From assembly GCF_001425055.1 (NCBI RefSeq), contig NZ_LMDK01000020.1, forward strand, positions 71,310 to 135,309: a DNA stretch of 64,000 nt, given 5' to 3'. The notes below the pieces were generated by a model, which was given only the letters and a program-made list of their open reading frames with translations, did not search any database and was not told where the DNA came from. This document shows, one piece after another, positions 41,297 through 50,341 of the stretch. A program made the translations under genes and the position numbers. This stretch comes from Pelomonas sp. Root1237. Its GTDB lineage: Bacteria > Pseudomonadota > Gammaproteobacteria > Burkholderiales > Burkholderiaceae_C. Within the stretch, counting starts at the first letter, position 1. Every line of letters starts with the position of its first letter.

Positions 41297-44200
41297 TCAG
41301 AAGCTGTACTGCATGCTGACGCGATAGCCGCGGCCCGACGTGAAGTAGTTGTGGCCGATCATGCCGATGTGCTGCTGCATGATCTGCTTGTACGTCTTGT
41401 TCGTCAGGTTGGTGGCATCGACACCCAGGGACAGATCGTTGCCGATCTTCAGGTGCAGACCTGCGTCGACCTGTCCATAGCCGTCAGCCCAAAGCGGCAG
41501 GCCCACGGGCAGGTTGTGCTGACCAAAGTTGGCGCTCGCCGGGTTGGTGTCCAGCGCATTGGTCTGGTTGGGGCCGGTGTTGTCGGAGTTCAGCGCCACG
41601 CCGTAGAGGTATCTGCCGCGGTAGTTGTAGGCAATGCGGGCAGAGACCGGACCACGGTCGTAGAGCAGCGCGATGTTGAAGGTGTTCTTCGACAGGTTGT
41701 CCAGCGGCATATCGCCGAAGGAACGGCCATCGGTGTCACAGCCGTTGATGTACAGGTTCAGGTTGTCCTGGCCTGCGCCGGGCGAGCAGTAGCCCGTGTA
41801 CACCGCGTTGTAGCGCTTCACCTTGCTGTCCACGTAGGTGTAGTTCGCCTGCAGGCCAATGCCCTGCAGCAGCGAGGGCAGGCCCTCGAAGTACTGCTGG
41901 TAGGCCACTTCGAAGCCCCGCGCATAACCCTTGGCGCCGTTGACCGGGCCGTTCAGCACGAAGTTGACCGGCTTGCCGTTGGCGTCGTTGACCGTGCGGT
42001 TGAAAGCCTGGTTGACGATGATGTCCTTGAGGTTCTTGTTGAAGACGGCGGCAGTCACGGAGCCGTTCTTCGCGAAGTACCACTCGGCCGTCACGTCTTC
42101 CTGGTCGGAGCGGATGGGCTTGAGCTCGGGGTTGCCGCTGGCCGTGCCGGTCAGGTTGATCTTCTTGACGTTGGGCGGCACGCTTTGCGCATCGACCTCG
42201 ATGGTTTGCGACATCGACAGGAAACCCTGCATCTGGCTGAACTGCGGGCGCGCCAGGGCCTTGGACGCGGCAAAGCGGAACTGCAGCGCGCCGTCCGCCG
42301 TGGCCTTCCACTTCAGGTTCAGGCTGGGCAGGTAGTCCGTGAAGCTCTGGTTGAAGTTCTGCTCCTTGGCGAACGGCGTCAGCTGCGGCACGGCCAGGCC
42401 GACCGCACCGGGGGGCGCGGCCTGCGTGGTCAGGATGGTGTAGCCGTCGGCCTGGTTCTTGGTGTGGACCGCGCGCAGGCCGACGTTGCCGTCGATGGGC
42501 AGGCCCACCTCATCGAAGGAGAAGCGCAGCTGTGCATACCCCGCCGTGGTGGTCTCGGCCTGGGTGTTGCGACCGGCCGGGTCGGTGCCGAAGGAAGTAG
42601 GAGCCCACTTGCCACCGCCCTGGATGCTGTTGGCCTGCTGCGGGCAGCCCGCACCATCCCAGCCCGGCTTGAAGTTCGTGCACTCGTTCAGGTAGAGCTG
42701 GTGCAGCTTGTTGTAGCTGTTGGGCCAGTCGAAGGCCACCGAAGCCGCCGGGAAATACAGCGACGGGAGGTTGGCCTTGCCGCCGCCCATGAAGTCGGCG
42801 TAGTTGTTCTTGTAGGTGGGGATATCCGGCGCCTTGGTGATGTAGGCCAGGTCGCCGATGTTCCAGCCCACCTGCCAGGCGTGGGTGATGGTCGCCCAGT
42901 TGTAGCTCGGGTTGCTGTTGATGGTCTCGGCGTCGCGCTTGGCGATGCGCACGCCCACGCGCAGGTCGTTGAGGATCTTGTTGTCGTGGAAGACCCAGCG
43001 CGCATCACCCTTCCAGGCTTTTTGCGTGCCCTTGCCCTTGTCCAGGTGGTCCATCATCATCGCCCAGTAGTACTTGCTGGGGTCGTTGAGGACGGCCATG
43101 TCACTGGCGTCGAACACCAGGCGCGGCATCGAGCCGGTGTAGTCCACGGTCTCCTTGGGCAGGGCTACAGCGGTGCCGACCGTGGAGTCGAAGTTGTTGG
43201 TCTTGGAGCGGATGTACTGGAAGTCAGACGTCAGCGTCAGCTGCTCGTTGACCTTGCCGGAAATCTTCCAGGCCAGTTCATCGGTCTGCGAGTTGCGCTT
43301 GGAGTAGCGCGTCTGGTTCTCGACCTCGATGCCGGTGTAGTTGCCGTTGGCGTCCTTCTTGCCGGTCAGCACGCCCTTGGTCATCACGCCGTTGGCGTCG
43401 TAGGTGCCGTCCAGCACCTCGACGTTGTAGGGGTCGACCTGGGCGCTGACGTTGTTCTCGTTCCAGTTGAACTTGAACTTGGAACGGAAGAAGGTCAGCG
43501 AGGACTCGACGTCGTCCTTCTTCCATTGCAGCGCGCCGTAGATGCCGTCGCGCGTGCGGTCGTAGAACTGCTGCTTCCACGACATGTCGCGGGAGAACCA
43601 GGTCGGGCTGGTCGGCGTGGCCTTGTAGAACGGGTCCAGCACCAGGCCGTCCGTGCGGTTGGAACTGAGCGAATGCGCCACGTCGATCAGCGCGCCGAAC
43701 TTGCCCGCGTCGGTGTTCCAGGTGTTGGACAGCAGGCCCGAGACGCTGGGCTTGTTCTTCTTGGCCAGGCTGTTGCGCGAGACGTCGAGCGAAATCGAGC
43801 CCTTGAAGCCGGGAAAGTCGAAGGGCAGGGCCGTGCGCAGGTTCACCAGGCCGCCGATGGCGCCCTCGATCTGCTCGGCCGAGGGGTTCTTGTAGACGTC
43901 CACGCCGGCCATCAGCTCGGGCGGCACGTCCTCGAAGCCCAGCGTGCGGCCCTGGTTGGCGCTGAAGGTCTCGCGGCCGTTCAGCGTTGAGCTGACATAG
44001 GTCAGGCCGCGGATGTTGACGCCCGACCCTTCGACCGAGAAGTGCACCGGGTCGTTGGACGACGACACCCGCGACATCGTGGCCCCGACGATGCGCTGCA
44101 GCACCTCGGACACCGAGCGGTCGGGCAGCTTGCCGATCTCGTCGGCGACGACCGAGTCGACGATCTCGTCTGATTCCTGTTTGAGTTTCTGCGCCGACGC

Positions 44201-44377
44201 AAGCGCGGCGCGGCGCCCAGAAACAATGACGGTCTCCAGGGCCTGAGGCGCCTTGTCAGCCGCGGGTGCTGCCGCCGGAGCTGGCGCGGGCGTGTTCTGC
44301 GCCAGCGCCGGTGTGGCTGCCCAAACCAGCGCCTGTACGGCCGCCAGGGACAGCGTTGTCCTCTTGAAATGTCTCAT
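41297..44377 (-). CDS. TonB-dependent outer-membrane receptor of the mannan locus
   Basis: The 1026-residue protein has a signal peptide (MRHFKRTTLSLAAVQALVWAATPALA), a Pro/Ala linker, a TonB-box-like ETVIVSG, and a plug with DEIGKLPDRSVSEVLQRIVGATMSR, GVNIRGL and VDVYKNPSAEQIEGAIGGLVNL, then a large barrel ending MQYSF. The plug pattern is that of the Xanthomonas/Caulobacter carbohydrate receptors. A GAGG is directly before the ATG. It lies 158 bases after the GH2 beta-mannosidase, in the same direction, with a LacI-type palindrome in the gap (44461-44474), and probably imports manno- or gluco-manno-oligosaccharides released by the secreted GH5 enzymes. Confidence 0.95.
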   Translation of the reverse strand: MRHFKRTTLSLAAVQALVWAATPALAQNTPAPAPAAAPAADKAPQALETVIVSGRRAALASAQKLKQESDEIVDSVVADEIGKLPDRSVSEVLQRIVGATMSRVSSSNDPVHFSVEGSGVNIRGLTYVSSTLNGRETFSANQGRTLGFEDVPPELMAGVDVYKNPSAEQIEGAIGGLVNLRTALPFDFPGFKGSISLDVSRNSLAKKNKPSVSGLLSNTWNTDAGKFGALIDVAHSLSSNRTDGLVLDPFYKATPTSPTWFSRDMSWKQQFYDRTRDGIYGALQWKKDDVESSLTFFRSKFKFNWNENNVSAQVDPYNVEVLDGTYDANGVMTKGVLTGKKDANGNYTGIEVENQTRYSKRNSQTDELAWKISGKVNEQLTLTSDFQYIRSKTNNFDSTVGTAVALPKETVDYTGSMPRLVFDASDMAVLNDPSKYYWAMMMDHLDKGKGTQKAWKGDARWVFHDNKILNDLRVGVRIAKRDAETINSNPSYNWATITHAWQVGWNIGDLAYITKAPDIPTYKNNYADFMGGGKANLPSLYFPAASVAFDWPNSYNKLHQLYLNECTNFKPGWDGAGCPQQANSIQGGGKWAPTSFGTDPAGRNTQAETTTAGYAQLRFSFDEVGLPIDGNVGLRAVHTKNQADGYTILTTQAAPPGAVGLAVPQLTPFAKEQNFNQSFTDYLPSLNLKWKATADGALQFRFAASKALARPQFSQMQGFLSMSQTIEVDAQSVPPNVKKINLTGTASGNPELKPIRSDQEDVTAEWYFAKNGSVTAAVFNKNLKDIIVNQAFNRTVNDANGKPVNFVLNGPVNGAKGYARGFEVAYQQYFEGLPSLLQGIGLQANYTYVDSKVKRYNAVYTGYCSPGAGQDNLNLYINGCDTDGRSFGDMPLDNLSKNTFNIALLYDRGPVSARIAYNYRGRYLYGVALNSDNTGPNQTNALDTNPASANFGQHNLPVGLPLWADGYGQVDAGLHLKIGNDLSLGVDATNLTNKTYKQIMQQHIGMIGHNYFTSGRGYRVSMQYSF

Positions 44378-44460
44378 CCTCTTTGCTCCTCTTCGGTGGG
44401 AAACACTCAGCCCTTGCGGGCCTCGTGCCGGTCCTGCTGGTTTCTATGCCGCAGGTATTT

Positions 44461-44474
44461 GGTAACGCTAACAA
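44461..44474. promoter_or_regulatory. LacI-type palindrome before the TonB receptor (TGTTAGCG core)
   Basis: Read on the minus strand, TGTTAGCGTTACCA is a 14-bp near-palindrome centred on CG, as in many LacI-family operators (TGnTAnCGnTAnCA form). It lies about 85 bases before the receptor start. A ten-base core (AACGCTAACA) recurs with one change at 47212-47221 before the GH2 gene. It is distinct from the GTTTAGTAAAC type. Confidence 0.55.
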
Positions 44475-44535
44475 TGTCCAAGTAATCGGACATCCGGACT
44501 ACTAGGGATAGGGGATATACGCATGGCTCCTGCAT

Positions 44536-47034
44536 TCAACCCTCCTTTCTCCGCAGATGGATGTGCTGTGCTGGCAACTCGAGTGCCACGGTTTCCAGAG
44601 ATTCTGGTAGCGCTATCCTCGAGCCGACGAGACGTTCGGTGCCAGGCACCAGATCGATGAAGTTGTCCGCCAGATCCAGGCCCGGGTACTGGAGCCAAAG
44701 GCCTTTGACCGGTCGGTCGCAGCTCAGCCGCAAGGCCTGGCCCTCGGCCTGGATGGCGATGCGCGCGCCGGCCAGGCGGTAGAACTTGAAGGGTTCGGTC
44801 CAGGCGCAATCCCGCGCGAGCTCGCGGCCGTCCGCATCGAAGGCGCACAACTCGGCGACGACCGGCTCGTCAAAGCCCGGCAGAGGCTGGGTCGTCTCGA
44901 CGCTGGTCGACGCTGGAACCGCTTGCAAGACGCGGGTGCTGGCGAGCTGGCGTCCATCCATCGCGAACAGGCGCAGCTGCAACGCCAGTTCACAGGCCTG
45001 AGCCTCGCCGTTCATGACGGACAGCCGCGCCTGCCCTGCCTCCAGCCGCACGGCTACGGCCAGCGGCGCCAGGGCGCGGCGCACGGCATGCCAGGCCGGC
45101 TTGACGGTGCCCGAAGAGTCGATGAGGGCCCAGCTCGTCACAGGCCAGCAATCGTTGAGCTGCCAGACCAGGGCGCCCCCGACGGCGCGCGCACCGGGCC
45201 GCTGCCAGCGGCGGCGGAAGTCCTGGTACGCCACCCGCATGGCCTCGGCCTGCACGAACTGCGTCGCGTAGACGTGATCCGCCAGCGTGCCGCCCATGCG
45301 CAGGTTGTCGGCCAGATAGACCGACAGGCGCCGATGCCCGTCCGGCCCCGCCGCCGAGCCGGCCTTGTTGTGCCACTGCACCGTGCGGCTCTCGGGGAAG
45401 CGCTCGGCTTTGGGCAGCACCGATTCAAACAAGGCCAGCGAGGGATGCGACTGCATGCCGAATTCGCTGACGAAGCGCGCCTGCACGTCGCCATAGCGTT
45501 GGTAGGGCAGCATCTGCTGGTGCCAGACCTCCCAGCTGTGGCGGTCGCCCACGGTCGCGTCGGAGGACTTGGCGCCGTCGCCTGGGGTGAAAGGGCTGCC
45601 CGGCCAGTAGGCGGTATCCGGGTCCAGTGCCGCGCAGACCTCGGGCAGCAGGCCCTCGTAGATCGCCCGCGCCTCGAAGCGTTCGGCCGGCACGCCCGGG
45701 CCGGCCAGGCCGACGGACTCGGCCAGCATGTAGTCCTCGTTGTTGCCGCACCAGAGCGCCATGCAGGCGTGGTGGCGCAGGCGCTTCACGGCGCTCTCAG
45801 CCTCCGCACGCACGCTGGCGAGGTAGTCGGCGTTGGCGGGGTAGAGACCACAGGCGAACATGAAGTCCTGCCAGACCAGCAGGCCGAGTTCGTCGCAGGC
45901 CTCATAGAAAGCCTCGTGCTCATAGATGCCGCCGCCCCAGACGCGCAGCATGTTCATGTTGGCCGCCGCCGCCTGGGCCACGCGCTCGCGGTAGCGCGCC
46001 GGCGTGATGCGCTCCAGCAGGTTGTCGTCGGGGATCCAGTTCGCGCCGCCGGCAAAGAAGGCCTGGCCGTTGACCTCGAAATGGAAGCTGCTACCCGCCT
46101 CGCCTTCGACGGGGACCTGCACAAGGCGCAGCGTGCGCAGGCCGATGCGGCGGCTGTCCTGCGCCACGACCTGATCGCCGTCCAGCAAGTGGGCCACCAG
46201 CGTGTACAGCGGTTGCCCGCCCAGGCCGCGGGGCCACCAGAGCTGGGCCTCGCTGACATTCAGCGTCGCACACGCTGCATCGGCTGGCACGACCTGGCGG
46301 GCCACGCTGCGGCCGTCGGCGTCCAGCAGCTCGAAGGCGCAGCGCAAGCCGGCGGCACCGGCGGGCCGCGCCGAGACCTGCAGCGTCGCGCGCCGCCCGG
46401 CCACGTCAACCTCGCTGCGGCAGTGCAGATCGTCCAGGCGCGCCGACCAGCTGTGCCGGCGCACCGCGCGCCAAGGGCCGCTGACGAGGAGCTCGGGACC
46501 CCAGTCCCAGCCAAAGTGGTACTGCGCCTTGCGGGCATGCAGACGGGCGCTGTCGCCGTTCCAAAGCTGACGCTTGCCATGCACGGCCTCGACCTCGCGG
46601 GCACGCCCCAGCGGCGGCTCAAAGCACAGCAGCAGTTCGTTGCGCCCAGGCTGCAGGCGGCGGCGCACATCGACCCGGCGCGGCACGAACATGTTGTCCG
46701 ATGCCAGCAGCTTCTCGCCGTTGAGCCAGACGCTGCAATAGGTGTCCAGGCCCTCGAAGACCAGGTCCTCGTGGTCGGCCAGTGCGCCGGCCTCGAAGCC
46801 CAGCCGCCATGCCCAGCGGCGCTCGCCGACCCAGCGCACCTCGGCCTCGTTCATGCCGTAGAAGGGATCGGGAATGCGCCCGGCCGCCAGCAACGCGCCA
46901 TGGGCCGTGCCGGGCACAGTGGCCGGCAGCCAGGCATCAGCGGGCAGAGCCGACAGCGCCGGCCCGCCAAGGCCCTCGGGCGCCTCGGCCAGCAGCCAGT
47001 CGTCGTGCAGATCGATCAGTCGTTCAGGGCTCAC
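44536..47034 (-). CDS. GH2 beta-mannosidase
   Basis: The 832-residue protein starts at GTG 47034 (SPERLIDLHDDWLL), which aligns with the sugar-binding domain; the longer frame to 47166 is non-conserved. Domains: N-terminal jelly roll (to about residue 180, with HFGWDWGPELLVSGPWR), Ig-like domain, then TIM barrel. Acid/base is E433 in WCGNNE, nucleophile E524 in SEFGMQSHP. The WCGNNE and the HFGWDWGP pair are diagnostic for beta-mannosidases within family 2. No signal peptide, so it acts in the cytoplasm on imported mannobiose and manno-oligosaccharides. It faces the ABC operon across a 317-base divergent region. Confidence 0.94.
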   Translation of the reverse strand: MSPERLIDLHDDWLLAEAPEGLGGPALSALPADAWLPATVPGTAHGALLAAGRIPDPFYGMNEAEVRWVGERRWAWRLGFEAGALADHEDLVFEGLDTYCSVWLNGEKLLASDNMFVPRRVDVRRRLQPGRNELLLCFEPPLGRAREVEAVHGKRQLWNGDSARLHARKAQYHFGWDWGPELLVSGPWRAVRRHSWSARLDDLHCRSEVDVAGRRATLQVSARPAGAAGLRCAFELLDADGRSVARQVVPADAACATLNVSEAQLWWPRGLGGQPLYTLVAHLLDGDQVVAQDSRRIGLRTLRLVQVPVEGEAGSSFHFEVNGQAFFAGGANWIPDDNLLERITPARYRERVAQAAAANMNMLRVWGGGIYEHEAFYEACDELGLLVWQDFMFACGLYPANADYLASVRAEAESAVKRLRHHACMALWCGNNEDYMLAESVGLAGPGVPAERFEARAIYEGLLPEVCAALDPDTAYWPGSPFTPGDGAKSSDATVGDRHSWEVWHQQMLPYQRYGDVQARFVSEFGMQSHPSLALFESVLPKAERFPESRTVQWHNKAGSAAGPDGHRRLSVYLADNLRMGGTLADHVYATQFVQAEAMRVAYQDFRRRWQRPGARAVGGALVWQLNDCWPVTSWALIDSSGTVKPAWHAVRRALAPLAVAVRLEAGQARLSVMNGEAQACELALQLRLFAMDGRQLASTRVLQAVPASTSVETTQPLPGFDEPVVAELCAFDADGRELARDCAWTEPFKFYRLAGARIAIQAEGQALRLSCDRPVKGLWLQYPGLDLADNFIDLVPGTERLVGSRIALPESLETVALELPAQHIHLRRKEG

Positions 47035-47211
47035 GTGTCGGAGTCGTTGCGGTTGCGTTGCACACCAGCCCGCGGCGGGAGACCCCGAGCCGAACGGCAC
47101 GCTTCGCCGATCAGCCTCTGCGCCGCGCCTCAACGCGGCCGCGGCTTGTCTCCTGCTTCGCCACAAGCAAAGCTAAACATTGTTCTGTTGCGCATTCTGT
47201 TTCTCTACGAC

Positions 47212-47221
47212 AACGCTAGCA
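47212..47221. promoter_or_regulatory. Second copy of the TGTTAGCG-type element, before GH2
   Basis: AACGCTAGCA matches the ten-base core at 44464-44473 in nine positions and lies about 180 bases before the GH2 start. The outer arm positions match less well, so this copy is weaker than the one before the TonB receptor. Confidence 0.35.
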
Positions 47222-47295
47222 CTCGGGGATATTCCTGATGTTTTCTGGAAGAGACAGTCAACACAGCCGCTCAACTGCCGCACATAATCCGGTCC

Positions 47296-47306
47296 GTTTA
47301 GTAAAC
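47296..47306. promoter_or_regulatory. Putative LacI operator before the ABC/esterase/isomerase/GH5 operon
   Basis: GTTTAGTAAAC is a perfect 11-bp palindrome, seven bases after a CATAAT that could be the -10 box and 45 bases before the start of the solute-binding protein. A repressor bound here would block transcription at its start. Related sites lie at 33411-33421 and 34641-34651. Confidence 0.68.
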
Positions 47307-47351
47307 AACAACGAGACAAGGTGGCCAAGCCGGCCACGCGCTTCCCCCGCA

Positions 47352-48584
47352 ATGAAAGCCCTGCTCACCCAGGCGGCGCTGGTCCTCGGTCTCGCAGCCG
47401 GCGTGCCACTCGCCCACGCTGCCCGCCTCGTCATCTGGATGGTGGGCGACGACAAGACGCCCCAGGTCATGCAGCCGGCCGTCGCCGCCTTCCGCGCCGC
47501 CCATCCGGATGTCGCCGTGGAAGTGCGCGACGTGCCCTGGGCTGACGCGATGACCAAGTACTCCGCGGCACTGGCCAGCCGGCGTGGGCCTGATCTCGTC
47601 ACCGGCAGCACCTCCTACGCGATCGCGCTCGGCGCCAAGGGCGCGCTGGTCGACCTGAACCAGGCGGCACCCGACCTCGCCCGCCAGCTCGAACAGCACG
47701 CCAACCCCGGCGCGCTGCGCGCCATCCGCCGCCCGGACGGCCGCCTCTACGGCGCCCCCTTCGACATGCATGTGCAGCTGCAGTACTACCGCAGCGATCT
47801 GGCCACCGGGGCACCGGCGGACTGGGAGGGCTTCATCACCGCCGCCCGCAAGCTGCGTGCTCAGGGACACGGCTTTGCACAGCAATGGGGCAATACCAGC
47901 TGGCTGGGCTTCTACCCCTACCTGCGCCAGGCCGGCGGGGCGGTCTACGACGCCAACTGCGCACGCGCCGTCATCGACAGCCCCGAGGCCGTGCGCGCGC
48001 TGACCTATTACGCGCGCCTGTACCGCGAGCTGCAGGCACCCACGGATGGCTGGCCCGACGCCGACGGCGGCCTGGAAAGCGGCGCCTACGGGCTGATGCA
48101 GTCCGGCACCTGGCTGCTGTCGCGCATGGACATGGTGCACAAGGGCCTGGTCGGGCGGTGGGCCGCCGCGCCGCTGCCCATCGGCCCGACGGGCAAGCGC
48201 ACCGCAGTGCTGGGCGGCACGGTGCTGGCCATCACGCGCTTCTCGCCCAATCGCGAGCTGGCGTTGGACTTCATGCGCACCGTCTACCAGCCCGAGGTCA
48301 CACGCCGCATGGCCGAGGCCGCGCTGGCCTACGGCGGCATGTGGCTGCCCTCCGGCCGGCAGGATCAGATCGCCACCCTGCCCCTGCCCCACCGCGAGGC
48401 TCTGCTGACCCAGCTCGCCGACGCCGAGGGCCCGCCGCCCTGCCCCGCATGGATGCGCCAGGACTACATCGTCACCCGCGCCGTGCAGCGCGTCGTGCTG
48501 GCCGGCGGCGACCCGCAGGTGGAGCTGAGCCGCGCTGCCGCCGTCATGAACCGTGCACTGGCCGCATTGGGAGCGCAGCCATGA
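47352..48584 (+). CDS. ABC transporter sugar-binding protein
   Basis: The 410-residue protein has a signal peptide (MKALLTQAALVLGLAAGVPLAHA) and the fold of family 1 (MalE-like) binding proteins: LVIWMVGDDKTPQVMQPAVAAF, VRDVPWADAMTKY, then GRLYGAPFDMHVQLQYYRSDL and GLMQSGTWLLSRM. Those proteins bind oligosaccharides. I start at ATG 47352 because it gives the signal; the frame opens at 47238. First gene of the seven-gene operon 47352-55969, whose joints overlap or are separated by at most four bases. Probable ligands are mannose-containing oligosaccharides. Confidence 0.92.
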   Translation: MKALLTQAALVLGLAAGVPLAHAARLVIWMVGDDKTPQVMQPAVAAFRAAHPDVAVEVRDVPWADAMTKYSAALASRRGPDLVTGSTSYAIALGAKGALVDLNQAAPDLARQLEQHANPGALRAIRRPDGRLYGAPFDMHVQLQYYRSDLATGAPADWEGFITAARKLRAQGHGFAQQWGNTSWLGFYPYLRQAGGAVYDANCARAVIDSPEAVRALTYYARLYRELQAPTDGWPDADGGLESGAYGLMQSGTWLLSRMDMVHKGLVGRWAAAPLPIGPTGKRTAVLGGTVLAITRFSPNRELALDFMRTVYQPEVTRRMAEAALAYGGMWLPSGRQDQIATLPLPHREALLTQLADAEGPPPCPAWMRQDYIVTRAVQRVVLAGGDPQVELSRAAAVMNRALAALGAQP

Positions 48585-49465
48585 TCTGGCGCCGCCATGG
48601 CCGTGACATGTTGCTCGTCGCGCCCTTCTTCGCCCTGTTCGGCCTGTTCGGCGTCTGGCCCGTGCTGCGCTCGGCCTGGCTGAGCTTCACGGACTACCAC
48701 GCCACCGACGCCCCCAACTGGATCGGCCTGCGCAACTACGCCGAGCTCTTCGCCGACGAACGCTTCTGGACGGCGCTGGGCAACACCGCCACCTACATGG
48801 CCTCGGTGTCGGTCATCGCGGTGCTGCTGGGCCTGCTGCTGGCGCTGAACTTCGGCAGCAACTCGCGGCTGCACCAGTGGGTGCGCGTGGCCTTCTTCCT
48901 GCCAGCCGTCGCTGGCGGTGTCGGCGCGATCTCGGCCTGGAAGTGGCTCGCCAACTCCGAGGCCTATGGCCTGTTCAACAGCATCCGCGCGGCCGTCGGC
49001 CTGGAGCCGGCGCGCTTCCTCGGTGACCCGCAATGGACGATGCCCGTCCTCGTCCTCGTCGGCGTCTGGTCGGTGCTCGGCTACAACCTCGTCATCTTCG
49101 TCGCCGGCCTGCGCGCCATCCCCGAAGAGCTCTACCAGGCCGCGCGCCTGGATGGCGCCTCACGCTGGCAGCAGCTGCTGCACATCACGCTGCCCAACCT
49201 GCGCCCCACGCTGGTCTATGTGAGCGTGACCGGCATGATCGCCAGCTTCCAGGTCTTCTATGAGCCCTATCTGCTCTACGGCGCGGTCGAGACGCTCGGC
49301 GGCCCGCTGGACTCGGCGCTGATGCTGGTGACCTATCTCTTCGACCGGGGCTTTCGCCAGCTCGACCTCGGCCTGGCCTCGGCGGCCGCCTGGGTGCTGA
49401 CGACGCTGCTGTTCGGCCTGACCTGGCTGAACCTCAAGTTGATCGGCCGGGAGGGCGGGCGATGA
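48581..49465 (+). CDS. ABC transporter sugar permease (MalF-like)
   Basis: The 294-residue membrane protein has six hydrophobic segments (first: MLLVAPFFALFGLFGVWPVL) and the cytoplasmic EAA loop, which contacts the ATPase, as ELYQAARLDGASRWQQLLHITLPNLRPTL. Its ATG overlaps the binding-protein stop by four bases, and its own stop overlaps the second permease in the same manner. It forms the inner-membrane channel with the next gene product. Confidence 0.94.
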   Translation: MIWRRHGRDMLLVAPFFALFGLFGVWPVLRSAWLSFTDYHATDAPNWIGLRNYAELFADERFWTALGNTATYMASVSVIAVLLGLLLALNFGSNSRLHQWVRVAFFLPAVAGGVGAISAWKWLANSEAYGLFNSIRAAVGLEPARFLGDPQWTMPVLVLVGVWSVLGYNLVIFVAGLRAIPEELYQAARLDGASRWQQLLHITLPNLRPTLVYVSVTGMIASFQVFYEPYLLYGAVETLGGPLDSALMLVTYLFDRGFRQLDLGLASAAAWVLTTLLFGLTWLNLKLIGREGGR

Positions 49466-50340
49466 AGTGGACTCGCATCCTCCAGGCACCGCTGTGGCTG
49501 CTGGTGCCCGCCATGCTGCTGCCCTACTACTGGATGGCCGCCGGCGCCTTCAAGACCGTGGCCGAGCTGCTGCGCCAGCCGCCCACGCTGCTGCCGCAGG
49601 CGCCGACCTCGCGCAACTTCTTCAACCCCGACTGGGCCGGTACCACGGCCGATCCGACCAAGCTCGCCGGCATCCTGCAGGTGCAGGTCGAGGGCCACGG
49701 CTTTTTGCGCTTTTATGCCAACAGCCTGCTCGTCACCATCGTCGTCACGGTCGTCAGCCTGCTGGCGGCGTCCCTCGTCGCCTTCGTGCTGACCAAGCGG
49801 CCCTTCCCCGGCAGCCGCTGGCTGTTCCGCGCGCTGCTGGTGTCGATGATGCTGCCGTGGGAAGTCACCATCGTGCCCAACTTCGTCACTGTGGCGCAGC
49901 TGGGCTGGATCAACACGTACGCCGCCTTGCTGGTGCCGGGCTTGGCCAAGGCCTTCGTCGTCTTCTACTTCCGCCAGGCCATGCTGAGCGTGCCCGATGA
50001 ACTCATCAGCGCCGCGACCCTGGACGGCGCCGGCACGCTGCGCATCTGGTGGAGCGTCGTGCTGCCCATGCTGCGGCCGGCGCTCGCGGCCATTGCCATC
50101 CCGGTGGCGGTGGGCGAATGGAACAACTTCCTGTGGCCGCTGCTCGTCGTCAACGACGCGGCCACGCTGACCCTGCCGCTGCAACTGGGCAAGATGGCGG
50201 GCGACCTGAGCTTCAACCCGCAATCGGCCGCCGTGTTGATGGCGGGGTCGCTGCTCGCCTCGCTGCCGGCCGTCGTGCTCTTCCTGGTTTTCCAGAAGCA
50301 GTTCGTTGCCGGGCTGCAAGCGGGCGCCACCAAGGGCTGA
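49462..50340 (+). CDS. ABC transporter sugar permease (MalG-like)
   Basis: The 292-residue protein has six membrane segments, starting after MKWTRILQAPLWLLVPAMLLPYYW, and the EAA loop as ELISAATLDGAGTLRIWWSVVLPMLRPAL. It pairs with the upstream permease. No ATPase gene is found in this operon or elsewhere in the window, so the pair must use an ATPase encoded elsewhere, as happens with shared MsmK/UgpC-type subunits. The next gene begins one base after its stop. Confidence 0.94.
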   Translation: MKWTRILQAPLWLLVPAMLLPYYWMAAGAFKTVAELLRQPPTLLPQAPTSRNFFNPDWAGTTADPTKLAGILQVQVEGHGFLRFYANSLLVTIVVTVVSLLAASLVAFVLTKRPFPGSRWLFRALLVSMMLPWEVTIVPNFVTVAQLGWINTYAALLVPGLAKAFVVFYFRQAMLSVPDELISAATLDGAGTLRIWWSVVLPMLRPALAAIAIPVAVGEWNNFLWPLLVVNDAATLTLPLQLGKMAGDLSFNPQSAAVLMAGSLLASLPAVVLFLVFQKQFVAGLQAGATKG

Positions 50341-50341
50341 C

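Larger units (their letters stand above)
47035..47351. promoter_or_regulatory. Divergent promoter region between GH2 and the ABC operon
   Basis: The 317 bases hold no gene I can support. They contain the operator-like palindrome at 47296-47306, the TGCTAGCGTT element at 47212-47221, a CTAAACATTGTTC half-site-like stretch at about 47173, and a CATAAT at 47283-47288 that could be the -10 box of the ABC operon. Confidence 0.55.

Noticed and set aside
44618-44632. GGTAGCGCTATCC palindrome as a third TGTTAGCG-type operator
   Set aside because: It lies inside the GH2 coding sequence near its 3' end; kept only as a possible chance match.
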